Below, piece after piece: positions 10,285 to 21,283 of a stretch of DNA of 64,000 nt. The stretch is from Blastocladiella emersonii ATCC 22665. Taxonomy: Eukaryota; Blastocladiomycota; Blastocladiomycetes; Blastocladiales; Blastocladiaceae. Each line of letters opens with the position of its first letter. Positions within the stretch are counted from its first letter, which is position 1. The DNA is taken from assembly GCA_025594325.1 (NCBI GenBank), contig JANHCV010000015.1, forward strand, positions 372,001 to 436,000, read 5' to 3'. The position numbers and the translations under genes are program-made. Below the pieces are notes generated by a model. It was not told the DNA's origin and did no database searches. It worked only from the letters and a program-made list of their open reading frames with translations.

Positions 10285-13200
10285 ATGACGTCGTCACTCG
10301 CCAAGCAGCTGTCGGCGCTGGCCAACCCCGAGTTCACCTTCGGCACGGGCGAGGGCCGGCTCGAGGGCAAGCTGCGCCCTTCTTTCCTGTTCGACCCCAA
10401 GGTCGCCGCCACCTATGACCTCGACACCATGTTCAGCATCGGCAGCAACGGGTTCGCCGAGCTCGTCCAGATCGACAAGCGCTTCCGCCAGTTCGAGCAG
10501 CCGCTCTTCTCGGACGCGGCCAAGGAGACGGACCGCGTCCTGCGCGACGCCGCCTTCAACAAGTCGCTCGACGCCGTCCTGCACTCGGCCCTGCTCGCCC
10601 TGTCGCCGCACTTCCTGCTCAAGCCCGCCGGCAAGGTCCTCGAGTGGCTCATCCGCCGCTTCCGCATCAACGAGTTCAACGTCGAGTCGGTCATTGCCTG
10701 CATCCTGCCCTACTACGAGTCCAAGCAGTTCACGGCCATGCTCACCACCCTCGACCTCTCGGCGTCCCCGAAACTCGCCCGCTGGGCCTTCCTCGCCCGC
10801 GTCGTCGAGACGGCCAAGCCCATGGACCGCCTCTTCTTCCTGCGCCGACTCTTCACCGACCGCTCGCTCGTCGACTTTGTCTGCAGCACGGTCCAGGACC
10901 GCGTCCGCGCCAAGCACCCCTTCTCGACCGCCTTCACCTTCTACACCACCACCCTCGTCTGCTACGTGACCCAGATCAACGAGGTCACTGCCGACACGGC
11001 CACCCTGCTCATGCCCTTCATCCTCCACGGTATCGCGAGCACCAACAAGGTCCGTTTGTTCTCACTCGCGCTCTGATCCTCATACCCCCCGATCGCTGAC
11101 ACCCGTACAACCAACAGGACTGGCGCTTCAGCAACTACCTCGTGCTGTGCCAGCTCGCCGCCCGCACCTCGCTCGCCGCGCGCGTCCTCAACGAGCTCGT
11201 CGCCACCATCGTCAAGCACGCCCAGTCCGAGACGCCCCAGGCTATCCTGACCCTCGTGTGCCTGTCGCAGTCGCAGCCCAACTTCCCGCAGGACTGCGAG
11301 CCCCTGACCCACGTCATGGCCCTGCCCGGCGCCCTCGCCACGCTCGACCTCGCCACCGCAAAGTACCGCTGCGGGCCCTTCCTGCACGCGCTCGTCCGCT
11401 CGCTCGTCGCGTCCCGCAAGTGGGCCGACCTCCACGACCTGCTCACCCACGCCAGCATCCGCATGCCCTCGGACACGATCGTCTTCCTCGTGCGCGCCGT
11501 GCTCGAGGTCTCGGTCGGGTCTTCAGCGGATGCCGAGGCGGCCGCCCCGATCCTGCGCCAGCTCCAGGGCCGGTACAGCGCCGAGCTCGACGCGACCGTC
11601 GCCGCACACGTGGCCGCCGCCGGCGACGACGCGGACCGCCGCACCGCCGTGTTCCGCGTCGTCAAGCAGTGCCTCGGCTCCACGGTCCACGCCCTCATCG
11701 AGGACCTCGGCACCACCCTGTTCCTCGCCCTCCAGCACCCGTCCGACGCCTACTGCCTCGCCGCCGTCCAGCACCTCGCCGCGCAGCTCGCCGACGCCGA
11801 GCTCGACGCCTCCAACGTGCTCGCCGAGGACGCGGCCGTGCTCGCTACCTCGGTCGTCGACGCGTTTGACCGCAAGCACCGCGACATCATCCCCGCCGTC
11901 CTCGCGTCGCCCGCGCTCGTCGCGTTTGTCGGCACGCACGCCGGCCCCGCGCTCGCCCGCGCCGTCGTCGCCCACGCCCTCACGCACCCGTCCGTCGAGG
12001 CCGTGCGCGCCGTCGACTCGCTGCTCCGCGCTGGCACGCTCGACGCCGCCGCCACCCGCGACGCGACGCTGTACCTGCGCCACGTCCAGGCCGCGCACGC
12101 CGACTGGTTCGCCGCCGAGGTGCAGTACGCGCTCGAGCCCGTGACGCCGTCCGTCGCCACCATCGCCGCGCTCCTCGCGCAGCAGGCGTACGCGACGAGC
12201 GGCCTGTCGTGGGTGTCGCCCGCCAACATCGACGCGGTCATGGACCCCGTCCTCGCGCTGATCGCGCCCGCGTCGTCGGCCGACGTCCGCGACCGCGCCC
12301 TGTCGCTCGCCCTCGCCAACAAGCGGCACGGCGCCGCGCAGCGCACCTTCGTCCAGGTGCTCGCCCTGCCCGACGCCATGTTCGCCGCGGCGCTCCCGCG
12401 CGTCGACCGCATGCTCACGGGCGCGACCGCGCTGGCCTACCTGTGCCCCGCGCTCCGCGCGACCACCCCGACGGTCGTCGTGCGCGCGCTCGGGTATATC
12501 CGCAAGTTCATGCACGTCGCGTCGCCCGGGACCGACTTCCAGGTCCTCCTCCCGCACGTCGTGCCGTGCCTCCTCAGCGAGGACTGCGGCGTGCGCGAGG
12601 CCGTGGTCGAGGTGCTCCGCGAGCTTGTGGCCGCGTACGCCGCGGCGCCGTTCATGGCCAAGAAGGCGGGCAAGAAGATCGTCACCGTGTCGCCCATCGG
12701 GTACAGCGGGGCCAAGGATATCGTGTACGTCGAGCCCAAGCTGCTCAAGGAGTTCTTCGAGGCGGCGCTCGCCAAGGACCTCGCGGCGTCGGCCGAGGCC
12801 GTGCAGCACCTCGGGTACCGCCGTCGGTTCGAGGCGGTCCTCACGGCGTTCCTCAGCCACCTGCCGTACCTCGACCTCGGCACCACGTCGGCGTGGTTCA
12901 AGGTGCTCCAGCGCGTCGACTCCAAGCACGTGTTCCTCAACCTGCACATGCACTTCCGCGCGCGGCACGACCAGCTCGTCAACGCCGAGAAGCAGGCCGC
13001 GGGCAAGAAGCCCGCCCCGCAGCTGTACACGGCGGCCGACTCGCCGCTCGTCGACGTGATTGTCCAGTTCATCCACTCGATCACGCCGCTCGTCGCGGCC
13101 AAGGTCATGGTCTCCGAGTCGTTCGAGACGGTCAAGCAGTTCCTCAACGGGTACGCGACGCCCGCCCTGGCGCGCGTCCAGCAGGCCACGCTCACCCGCA

Positions 13201-16145
13201 TCACGCCCAAGCTCTGGGAGTCGCTCTCGCCCGAGCAGCACCACGACGTGCTCTACGTGCTCCTCAACATCGTGTCCAAGTCGCCCATCTCGGACGTCGT
13301 CCTCGAGGCCAAGGCCGTCCTCAAGCGCATCCCCGTCGCCGTCGAGACCCTCGTCGACATGTTCATGTTCCTGATCACGACCAAGGCGGCCGCCGATACC
13401 AACAAGGCCGTGGCGGGTAGTGGTGAGGCGGCCGATACGGGCAACGCGGCCAAGCGTGTCAACACGGGCGAGCCCGCGATGCACCGTCGCCTCGGCAAGC
13501 TCACGTCGCTGCTCGAGCTCGTGTCGTACAAGGAGGTCGAGGACAGCCACCTGCTGGTGGCGCCGCTGTTCACGACGCTCGAGGTGATCAGCAACCACCC
13601 GGCGCAGGGCAAGTTTGACCAGTACGACTACATTGTGCAGCTGATCCTGGCCGACCTGCTGCACGTGTCCAAGGCCGGGCTCGACGAGTCGGCGTTCCGC
13701 ATCAACGTGCTCGTGTCGTGCATCCGGTCCACCGACAACCCGCAGACGCACAACTCGCTGTTCATGGTGCTGTCGTCGCTGGCGCCGCTGTGCTCGGAGA
13801 AGGTGCTGCTCAACGTCATGCCCATCTTCACCTTCATGGGCGCCAAGGTGCTCCGCCAGGACGACGAGTACACGTTCAACGTCGTCGAGACAACCATCGA
13901 GAAGATCATCCCCGCCCTCCTCCTCTCGGCCCAGAACACCAAGACCCTCCTCCAGACCTTCACCGACGCCTACTCGCACATCCCCGGCCACCGCCGCCTC
14001 CGCCTCTACACCACGCTCGTCCGCACCCTCGGCGAAGAGTACCTGTACGCGCTCCTCGCCCTCCTGCTCGCCCAGGAACACGTCAAGATGCTCGAGTTCT
14101 GCCTCCTCCTCTCGGCCGAGTTCGGCGTCGCCGCACAGCTCGGCGCCATGATCCAGCTCACCCGCATGTGCGTCGACGCCGATATCCGGCCCGCGGCCCG
14201 CGGTGACGCTGCCGCTGCGGCCAAGCCCGCCGTCGCGGCGGTCCCGGCCAAGGAAAAGTTCCCCAACCGCCGCAAGAAGTCGCCGCGCGCAGCGGCCCTC
14301 GCTGCCGCGGCCGCGGCGCTCATGGAGGAGGACGACCGCATCATCCCGCTGTCGGCGCTCGACAAGATCCGGCCGCCGGTGCTCATGTTCATTGACGAGA
14401 ACCTGCTGATGCGGTCGTTCATCAACGGGCTCAGCAAGTCGCAGGTCGAGGGCGAGGTCAAGCAGTTCATCGAGGCGCTGCTGATCCTGGTGCAGCACCA
14501 GGCCGACAACAAGCCGGTGCTCCGGCTCGCGTACGGCGTCCTCGACAAGGTGCACCACCTCCTGTCGCTCAACACGTTCCTCGCGGTCGCCGCCGACCTG
14601 TGGAAGCACCCGAACGCGCTGGTCCAGAAGCGCGCCGTGGCCATGTTCAACGACCGCGTCGGCCACCTGTCGGCCGCCACCGTCGCCAAGTACCGCGCCA
14701 CGCTCCTCGCCACGCTCCCCGCGGTCCTCTGGATCTTCTCGCCCGACGCCAAGCTCCACCACGACGCCGAAATGACCCAGCTCGGGCTCATGGCTATCCA
14801 GCAGCTGTGCGTCCACTTTGCCGCGCAGCCCGCCCACACGCAGGCGTTCATGGACTGCATGCCCGTGGTTCTCGCCCAGGTCACGAACGGGTCGGCGCCC
14901 GCCGTCACGGCGTCGGCGCTCGTGTGCCTGTCGCACATGGTCGCGCAGATGAAGCAGCGCACCGTCAAGCACCTCAACGCGTGGATGCCCGCGCTGCTCG
15001 ACTTTTTCGCCCAGAAACAGCAGCACGTGCTCAACCGCCTGTCGGCGCTGGCGTGCCTCGAGCAGTGCGTCCGCCACCTCCACGCGTTCCTGTCGCCGTA
15101 CCTCGGCCGCATCTACGCGTCCGTGTTCGCCATGCGCGCCGCCAAGGTCGCCGTCGTCAACCCGCAGGTCGAGCTCCTCCACGCCAAGCTCGACGAGGTC
15201 GCCGCGCTCATCGCGGCCCACGTCGCGCCGCGCCACGTCCTGCCCGCCCTGTACACGGCCGTCGACGCGCTCCCCGCGACGGGCGCGGCGCCCGAGACCG
15301 AGCCCCTCGTCCAGTTCGCGACGCATGTCGTCGCGGCGCTCCCCAAGGACGGCGTCAAGGCGTTCAGCGGCGATATCTTCCACCGCGTGTTCCTGGCGCT
15401 CCTGGACCACGCGCCGTACTCGGCCTCGGTACTCCCCGCCGTCGTCGCCCTCGTCATGAAGCTCAACGAGGACCTGTTCCGCCCGCTGTTCGCGCACCTG
15501 CTCCGGTGGGTCCGCGAGAAGCCCGCGCCCCGCCGCGCCGCCTTCTTCCACGTCCTCGAGGCCATGTTCGACGCCATCAAGAACCTGCTCGTCGGGTACG
15601 CGGCGCTCGCGTTCGAGGACGCCATCGCGACCATCGCGGCCGCCGTCGACGCGCCCGACGCCAAGGGGACGATCGACGCGGCGACCCACGCGATCGGCGC
15701 CCTGCACAAGTGCGCCCTGTACGATACCGTGGCGGCCGTTGCCGGGCAGCTCGAGCCCCTTGCCGCGTCGCTCGTGTCGGCCCTCCGCGTCCCCGCCCTC
15801 GCCCCCGCCGCGTCCGCCGCGCTCGTCCAGATCGCCGTCACCGTCAACGGCGACGAGGCGTGGAAGGTGCTCCACTCCGCGGTCCTCGGCGCCACGCGCG
15901 TCGATCTCACCGACGAGTTTGGCGTCGACGACGAGACGGCGCTCGCGTGGCGCAAGGCCGCGATCGCGACCGTCGGCCAGCTGTTCGAGACCATCGGCGA
16001 GGGGTACCTCACGCTCCTCCCCGAGACGATCCCCGCCGTCGCCGAGTGCCTCGAGGACGAGGCGTGCGAGAAGGTCACGGCCGCCGCGGTGCGCCAGATC
16101 GAGGGCGTGCTGGGCGAGCCGCTCGCGAAGTATCTGCAGAAGTAA
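10285..16145 (+). CDS. UTP10: UTP10/HEATR1, U3 snoRNP (SSU processome) HEAT-repeat protein
   Basis: Two exons, 10285-11049 and 11118-16145, with a 68 nt intron; 1930 residues, between yeast (about 1770) and human (about 2140) homologues. The N-terminal 250 residues show the diagnostic start (SSLAKQLSALA, then SFLFDPKVAATYDLDTMFSIGSNGF and FNVESVIACILPYYES). The remainder is alpha-helical HEAT-like repeat, with the conserved C-terminal BP28 region near 1650-1850. There is a short KR/Ala-rich low-complexity insert near residues 1280-1320 (RRKKSPRAAALAAAAA). The protein acts in the nucleolus in pre-18S rRNA processing and in coupling to RNA polymerase I. Both strands have long open frames because of codon bias; the sense frame is unambiguous. 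It is convergent with RAD18, 38 bp away. Confidence 0.95.
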
Positions 16146-16183
16146 GGAGGTGTGTGTTGTGTGCGAAGTTACTATAGTTTGTA

Positions 16184-17461
16184 TCAGTCCGTCACCTCGT
16201 CGTCCTCAACCTCGTCCATTGTCACCACCTGCCGCGCCGCAGTCGCCGCCGCCGCTCGGGTCGACGACGACCGGAACAACTTGGACGCGGTCGTCGCGGC
16301 CGCCGCGTCCTCCTTGGCGCGCTCCTCGCGGACCAGCGTGTCGCGGAGCTGCGCGACCGTGTCGCGGCGGTGCACGGGCGCGTCGATGTTGGCGTTCCAC
16401 AGCCGCACCCACTGCCGGTGCCGGTCCATGAGCTGGTCGCGCCGCCCCGTCGTCGGCAGCCCGTGCTCGTCCAGCAGCGCGCGCAGCTGCGCGTCCTTGT
16501 ACACCGAGTAGAAGCCGCGCGGTAGGCGTTTCGTCGGGATGCCCGACGAGTCGGTGTAGGCGGAAGGGGTGGAGGAGGGGGAGGCGGGGGCGGGGGAGGG
16601 TTTCGGGCGTTTGGCGGGCCGCGCGGGTGCCGCCGCGCGCGATTCTTGCAAGTCGATGCACGCGCCGACGTGCGCGTCTCTCGACACGCCCGCCGGGTAC
16701 CGCTCGTGGCACACGAAGCACGTGTCGTCGTCGTCATCCTCGCCGTCGTCGCCGTTGCCGGCCGGCGTGTCGCGGACGATCACAATGTCTGGGTCATCGT
16801 CCTCGTCGGCTGGCGCCGGGTTCGGCCGCGCGCGTTTCCGCGGACCCGGCGTCGGCGGCGGCAGGCTGTCGCTGCTGCTGGTGCTGCTCTCGGAGCCCGA
16901 GTCGTCGGGGATGGCGGCGTACGAGGCGGCGGCGCGGCGGGGGCGGGTAGCGCGGGAGGCGGACGGCGGGGTGGATACCGCGGCAGCGGCAGCGGATCGG
17001 GTCGAGGACGATGGCGTGGATCGAGATCCAGCGGCGGCGGCAGCGGGTGCAGGTGCGTTCGCGGCCTTGAGCAGGCCCGGGCGCGCAAGGCGGAACGACT
17101 CGACAATGTCGTCGAGCACGCGGTGCGGGACGAGGTCGCGTTCCTTGATGTCCCTCCTACACGTCCCGAAGTCAGCACAACGACGTCGATCCAGTCCCCT
17201 CTAGCGAACGCACCGGCAGCTCGGACACGACGTATCGGTACTCGTGATCCGCTCGCGGATGCAGCGCGAGCAGAACGTGTGCCAGCATCCCACGACCATG
17301 AGCGGCGTCTTGTACAGCTCGTAGCACATGCTGCACCGCAGGTGCGTGTCGAGGTCGCCCGCGTGCTTGTGCGCCGCCGGCCAGTCGGACGGGTCGTCGA
17401 GCGCGTCCAGCGTCGACTGGAATGCCGCCGCCGAGGCTGCAACGAGTTGCGTGTGATCCAT
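16184..17461 (-). CDS. RAD18: RAD18 E3 ubiquitin ligase (post-replication repair)
   Basis: Two exons, 17461-17214 and 17156-16184, with a 57 nt intron; 406 residues, somewhat shorter than the usual 480-500. The C3HC4 RING is at residues 43-82 (Cys43, Cys46, Cys59, His61, Cys64, Cys67, Cys79, Cys82). A UBZ4 zinc finger (CFVCHERYP ... HVGAC) and a SAP domain (YKDAQLRALLDEHGLP) follow in the RAD18 order. Low-complexity Ser/Asp-rich segments separate them. RAD18 with RAD6 mono-ubiquitinates PCNA at stalled forks in the nucleus. The intron falls exactly within the RING, and the splice restores the last Cys pair. The ATG at 17461 follows a good context (CACCCATGG). Confidence 0.93.
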
Positions 17462-17887
17462 GGGTGCCGTTTGAGGAGGAGAGGGAGGGGAAGGGAGGGG
17501 CGACGGTGAGGTGAGCGGGGTGATCGCGATTTGTGAACTTGTCGAGTCACTCTTTCGCGCACACGTCGTCGCTCCGCGTGTTGACAGTACCCCTGGTGTT
17601 GACCCTCGCGAGGGATGACCACCGTGGATCACATCGATCTCTTCCCATCACGCTTGAATATTACGTCCGAGAGGGCCCAAAGAAGCCTTTGGTGACACGC
17701 GCCATCGCCGCGTCCTACTCGCTCAGCGTGAGGAGCGCCGTGGCCGCGTGCAGGGCGGCGGGCCCTCGCCAGCGACCGCAGTCGCGAAATGCCCGCAGGA
17801 ACGGCTTCCAGTTCCGGTCGATGGTGCTTATGGACGATAAGTGCGGTCAGCGCGTTCAAATCAGCTATATTACGAGACGAAGACGGG
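17462..17887. other. intergenic spacer
   Basis: This holds the RAD18 upstream region and the 3' flank of the coiled-coil gene. Only short frames without protein-like composition occur here. Confidence 0.45.
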
Positions 17888-19441
17888 TCAAGGCGCCCGC
17901 AACTTGCGCGGATCAGGCTTGTCGGGATTGCGGGCGTGGAACTTGTCAATGAGCGCCGAGTGCTGGCCGACGAGCTCGTCGTATCGTTTCGGCACTATAG
18001 CGCTGCCTGGCGCCATGAACAAATACCTGGGAACGCCGTCTAACGCAGCAAAGACGGCGCGAATCACGTTGCCGTTCTCGTCCCAGACGGGCTGGTTAGG
18101 CTTCCAGACATTGGCTGGTGAGCTGTCCGCGGTGCTGGCCACGGTGATCGTGTCGTCAGCCATGGACGCCTTACGCTTGCGCGACGGCTGCAGCTGCTCT
18201 GGCCCTGCAGCGTCTGGCTTCAACTGAGTAAGGGTGGGCTGCTGCTGCTCGGCCACCGCCGCGGCCGTCTTGGCCTGAATGAGGCGGTCCAGCTGCGCAA
18301 GTCTGGCCTCCTCCGACTCGAGAGTGCGCAAGATAAGCTTGCCGACCAGCGGGGTAGTCTTGGCAAGCGAAGCAAGGAAGGCAGGTAACTTTTTTAGGAG
18401 CTCACTTTGAAGCTCCCGGAGCTCTGCTGAAGTAACATTAGGGTAAGTTCGGGCCGCAGCAAGGTCCGCGGTAAGCCACTCGTTGAGAGATTTGAGCTCT
18501 GCGGCCTTGTCGTCGGCAGCGGTGAGACGGGATGCAACCGAATCGAGTTGCCGCGCAAGTGCATCGCGATCATTGCAAGACTGGTCAAGCTGTGTCGTGA
18601 GATCCGCAAGACGGGTCTCGTTTGATTTGACGTGTTGTCCAAGGTTGAGATTGCTGGCACGCGACTCGGCAAGCTGCGCCTGGAGGTCGGCAATGGTGGC
18701 ATGGGCGGCCGAAAGCTGAGCGTTGACGGCGGCCGAAAGCTGAGCATCGCTGTTCATAAGGGCGGCGTCGAGCGCCTTCGCGAACTCTGCAAGCTTCGCG
18801 TCGAGTTCGCTGGATTTGGTGTTGGCGGTCAAGAGCTTCTGCGCCGTTTCCACGAGCTGCTGTGCGAGCCTTTCTCGGTCCGCGCGTGCAGCTGCGAGAT
18901 CCGATGTAAGCTTGGCGTTGTCCGACTCGGCGGCAGCGCAGCGGGCGGTGACCGCGCTGTTTTCGTCGTGAAGCTGCTTGACTGCAGCCTTGGTCGTTTC
19001 GAGCTCCGAAGTCAGCTGAGCGTCGCGAGACTCGAGTTCCACCGCCTTGGATTCCGCAACAGTCGCACGCGCGTTGGCCGATTCGAGCTGCTCCTCCAAG
19101 TCGATGCGAGTACAACCAAGCAAGACCATGGCCTTCGCGAGCTCCGATGAGAGTTGTTTGTTGCGAGCATCGGCTGCTTCCAGAAGGTCGTTGGACAACG
19201 CAAGTGCATCGGCGACCTCGTCCCGCTCCGTCCGAGCCGCGACAACCCGCTGCTCGGCCAGAACACGCAGGTTTTCCGATTCGGCGAGTCGTTGGGTGAG
19301 CTTATTGGCCACGACGATGGCCTCGTTCCGCTCGCGCACTGCCTTGTCGTGCAACGCTCGCAAGGCAGCGATTTCGCTGGACGGAGGCGCCGACGGCAGC
19401 GCGGGAGCAAGTTGCTGCCAGTTGCCGGGAGTAATATTCAT
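17888..19441 (-). CDS. long coiled-coil nuclear protein, array copy 1 (degenerate chromodomain tail)
   Basis: An intron-less 517-residue frame starting MNITPGNWQQ. Residues about 30-400 form an almost continuous coiled coil rich in Ala, Leu, Glu, Ser and Asp (LRVLAEQRVVAARTERDEVADALAL and similar heptads). A basic RKRKAS stretch near 420 looks like a nuclear signal. The tail (VPRYLFMAPGSAIVPKRYDELVGQHSALIDKFHARNPDKPDPRK) aligns by eye with the end of the chromodomain in array copy 3 at 21.3-23.1 kb, but the aromatic positions are poorly kept. Copies 2 and 3 lie downstream of its promoter on the same strand. I do not know the function; a chromatin-linked structural role is a guess from the copy 3 chromodomain. 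The sequence shows no frameshift. Confidence 0.75.
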   Translation of the reverse strand: MNITPGNWQQLAPALPSAPPSSEIAALRALHDKAVRERNEAIVVANKLTQRLAESENLRVLAEQRVVAARTERDEVADALALSNDLLEAADARNKQLSSELAKAMVLLGCTRIDLEEQLESANARATVAESKAVELESRDAQLTSELETTKAAVKQLHDENSAVTARCAAAESDNAKLTSDLAAARADRERLAQQLVETAQKLLTANTKSSELDAKLAEFAKALDAALMNSDAQLSAAVNAQLSAAHATIADLQAQLAESRASNLNLGQHVKSNETRLADLTTQLDQSCNDRDALARQLDSVASRLTAADDKAAELKSLNEWLTADLAAARTYPNVTSAELRELQSELLKKLPAFLASLAKTTPLVGKLILRTLESEEARLAQLDRLIQAKTAAAVAEQQQPTLTQLKPDAAGPEQLQPSRKRKASMADDTITVASTADSSPANVWKPNQPVWDENGNVIRAVFAALDGVPRYLFMAPGSAIVPKRYDELVGQHSALIDKFHARNPDKPDPRKLRAP

Positions 19442-20070
19442 TCGCTTCGTTGTTTGACTGTTCGCGCAGGGGGAGCGAGAGATCTTGGATGGTGACTTGG
19501 AAGGGGGGGAGCCGAAACCGTCCGTGCGAAAGCCCCTTCCTGACCACGTGCGTGGCGCTGCGCGATCAGTTTGCGCATCTCATCTCGCACCTGCCCGAGC
19601 GCTCGTGCTCCATGTCCCTCTTACACGCTTGATTAGCATTTAATTCAATGTTTTACTTGGTTACCGTGCCCGGCTCACGGATCTGTATCCAACCAAAGCG
19701 TCAACGGGCAAGCGCCATCAGCAACCACGGCGTTCCTGCCCTTTTTGTCACGCGTAACGCCTGGTCTCTCTCCGTCAATGTTGTATGGATCCGCGTCTCG
19801 GCACTTCCACCTGCTCGTAACCATGATCCTCCAGGACATGATCCCAGATGTGCTTGAAGGACTGAAGTTATTTTCTCTCGTCGCAAAGCCTGATGGGCTG
19901 TCAAATCGCAAGCACCAAGTCTGAATCAACATCAATTAAAGGACGCCTACAGCTGAGACATGATTGAGCCTTACTCACTCCGATAGTTCGCGCCGCGGAG
20001 CAAGCTGCCAGGAGGAAAGAGTTTTAACAGATTTATTTGGTGAAGCGTTCAACGCGAGCAGCGGGAGCGG
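19442..20070. other. spacer containing a duplicated promoter segment
   Basis: This is the upstream region of array copy 1. The stretch 19532-19560 (CCCCTTCCTGACCACGTG...) matches the region upstream of copy 2 at 20991-21019, so the duplication included regulatory DNA. The middle (19620-20040) is visibly more AT-rich than the rest of the window and shows no gene. Confidence 0.5.
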
Positions 20071-20908
20071 TCAAGCACCCTGCTTCTTACGCAGGTCGTG
20101 CTGATGCGGATTGTGAGCGTGAAGCTTGTGGAGAAGCGCACAGTGCTCGCCGGTGAGCTCCTTGGATGATCTTGACTCTTTCTTGCAGGTGCGCTTCTTG
20201 AACCTTCTCCTGAAAATGCCGTCCGAGGGACGGTGCGCGCAATAACCCATGATGCCTTGGTTGTCTCAAACCTACTAGTCGTGTTTGAGTTTCGAGCGGT
20301 GAGTGGGAACGTGCTTATCCTCGTCCATAGGCGCCTTGCGTTTGCGGGACGGCTGCTGTGCTGGCGCCGCATCCAAGGCGGCCTGGATGGGACCGCTTGA
20401 TTGCGCAAATATTGCCGCGTCTGGCTCGACAGCGTGCGAAGTACACGTTTCAAAAGGCGCCGGCTGATCGAGATTGGTGACTTGCACGGCCGAAGTGGCC
20501 GTCTCCGCTCCACGCATCGCCTCCGACTCAGTAAGCCTGACGCGGAGCTTCAAGATGCCCTTCCAAGTCGACGCGAGTAGAATCAAACAGGACCATGGCC
20601 TTGGCGAGCTCCGATGAAAGTTGCTTGTTGCGGGTGTCGGCTGCTTCCAGAAGGTCGTTTGACAACGCAAGCGCGTCGGCGACCTCGTCGCGCTCCGTAC
20701 GAGCCGCAACAACCCGCTGCTCTGCCAAAACACGCAACTTTTCCGATTCAGAAAGCCGTTGGGTAAGGTTGGCGGCCGCTGCGATGGCCTCGTTTCGCTC
20801 GCGCACTGCCTTTTCGTGCGAGGCTTTCAAAGCAGCGAATTCGGCGGCTGACGGCGCCGACTGCAGAGCGGGAACGCGTTGCATGTAGTTTTCGGGATCC
20901 AGATTCAT
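20071..20908 (-). pseudogene. decayed coiled-coil/chromodomain-family gene, array copy 2
   Basis: It starts MNLDPENYMQR at 20908 with 110 residues closely matching the start of copy 1 (shared LRVLAEQRVVAARTERDEVADALALSN, read in pieces). After the segment DSTRVDLEG the frame shifts and the central coiled coil, several hundred residues in copies 1 and 3, is missing. A second frame carries the shared PSRKRKAPMDED nuclear-signal region and then stops. A third frame near 20200-20071 still encodes the family's C-terminal end (ELTGEHCALLHKLHAHNPHQHDLRKK). One internal deletion plus at least two frame breaks make it a relic. Homology of all three pieces to copy 1 is visible; expression is unknown. 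Confidence 0.8.
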
Positions 20909-21283
20909 TTGCTTCGTTGTATGACCATCGAGGAGGAGCGGAAAAAGCCAGGGGAGAGCGGTCAAAAACGTCGCGGCGATCGGGTCGAACGCCCCTTCCT
21001 GACCGCACGTGTGTGGCGCAACGCGACCATTGCTCATTCCAGCTGTGATAGAATGGACGTTATCTCCTCGTTCGAGAACCTCCTTCTGTGCGATCCAATC
21101 GCATGTGCTCTAGCGATACTACTCGAGTAAGCGGGTCTCAAACTGCTACCCATCAAGCCTGCACGATGCCCACGGATTGATGGCAAATGGGCAAAGTAAC
21201 CCAAGACGTTCCAAGCCAGCTGGAGCAATAAAAAGCCAAGCGGATCTATAGAAAAAGCGACGAGAAGTTCAAAAAGCTACCAA
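20909..21283. other. spacer, upstream of array copy 2
   Basis: It contains the duplicated CCCCTTCCTGACC-CACGTG segment (20991-21019), shared with the region upstream of copy 1, and the 3' flank of copy 3. No gene is visible. Confidence 0.5.

Noticed and set aside
11523-15875. A 1450-residue open frame on the strand opposite UTP10.
   Set aside because: It is an artefact of GC-rich third positions. Its composition is Arg/Glu/Gly-rich with no recognisable domain, and the sense strand encodes a clear UTP10.
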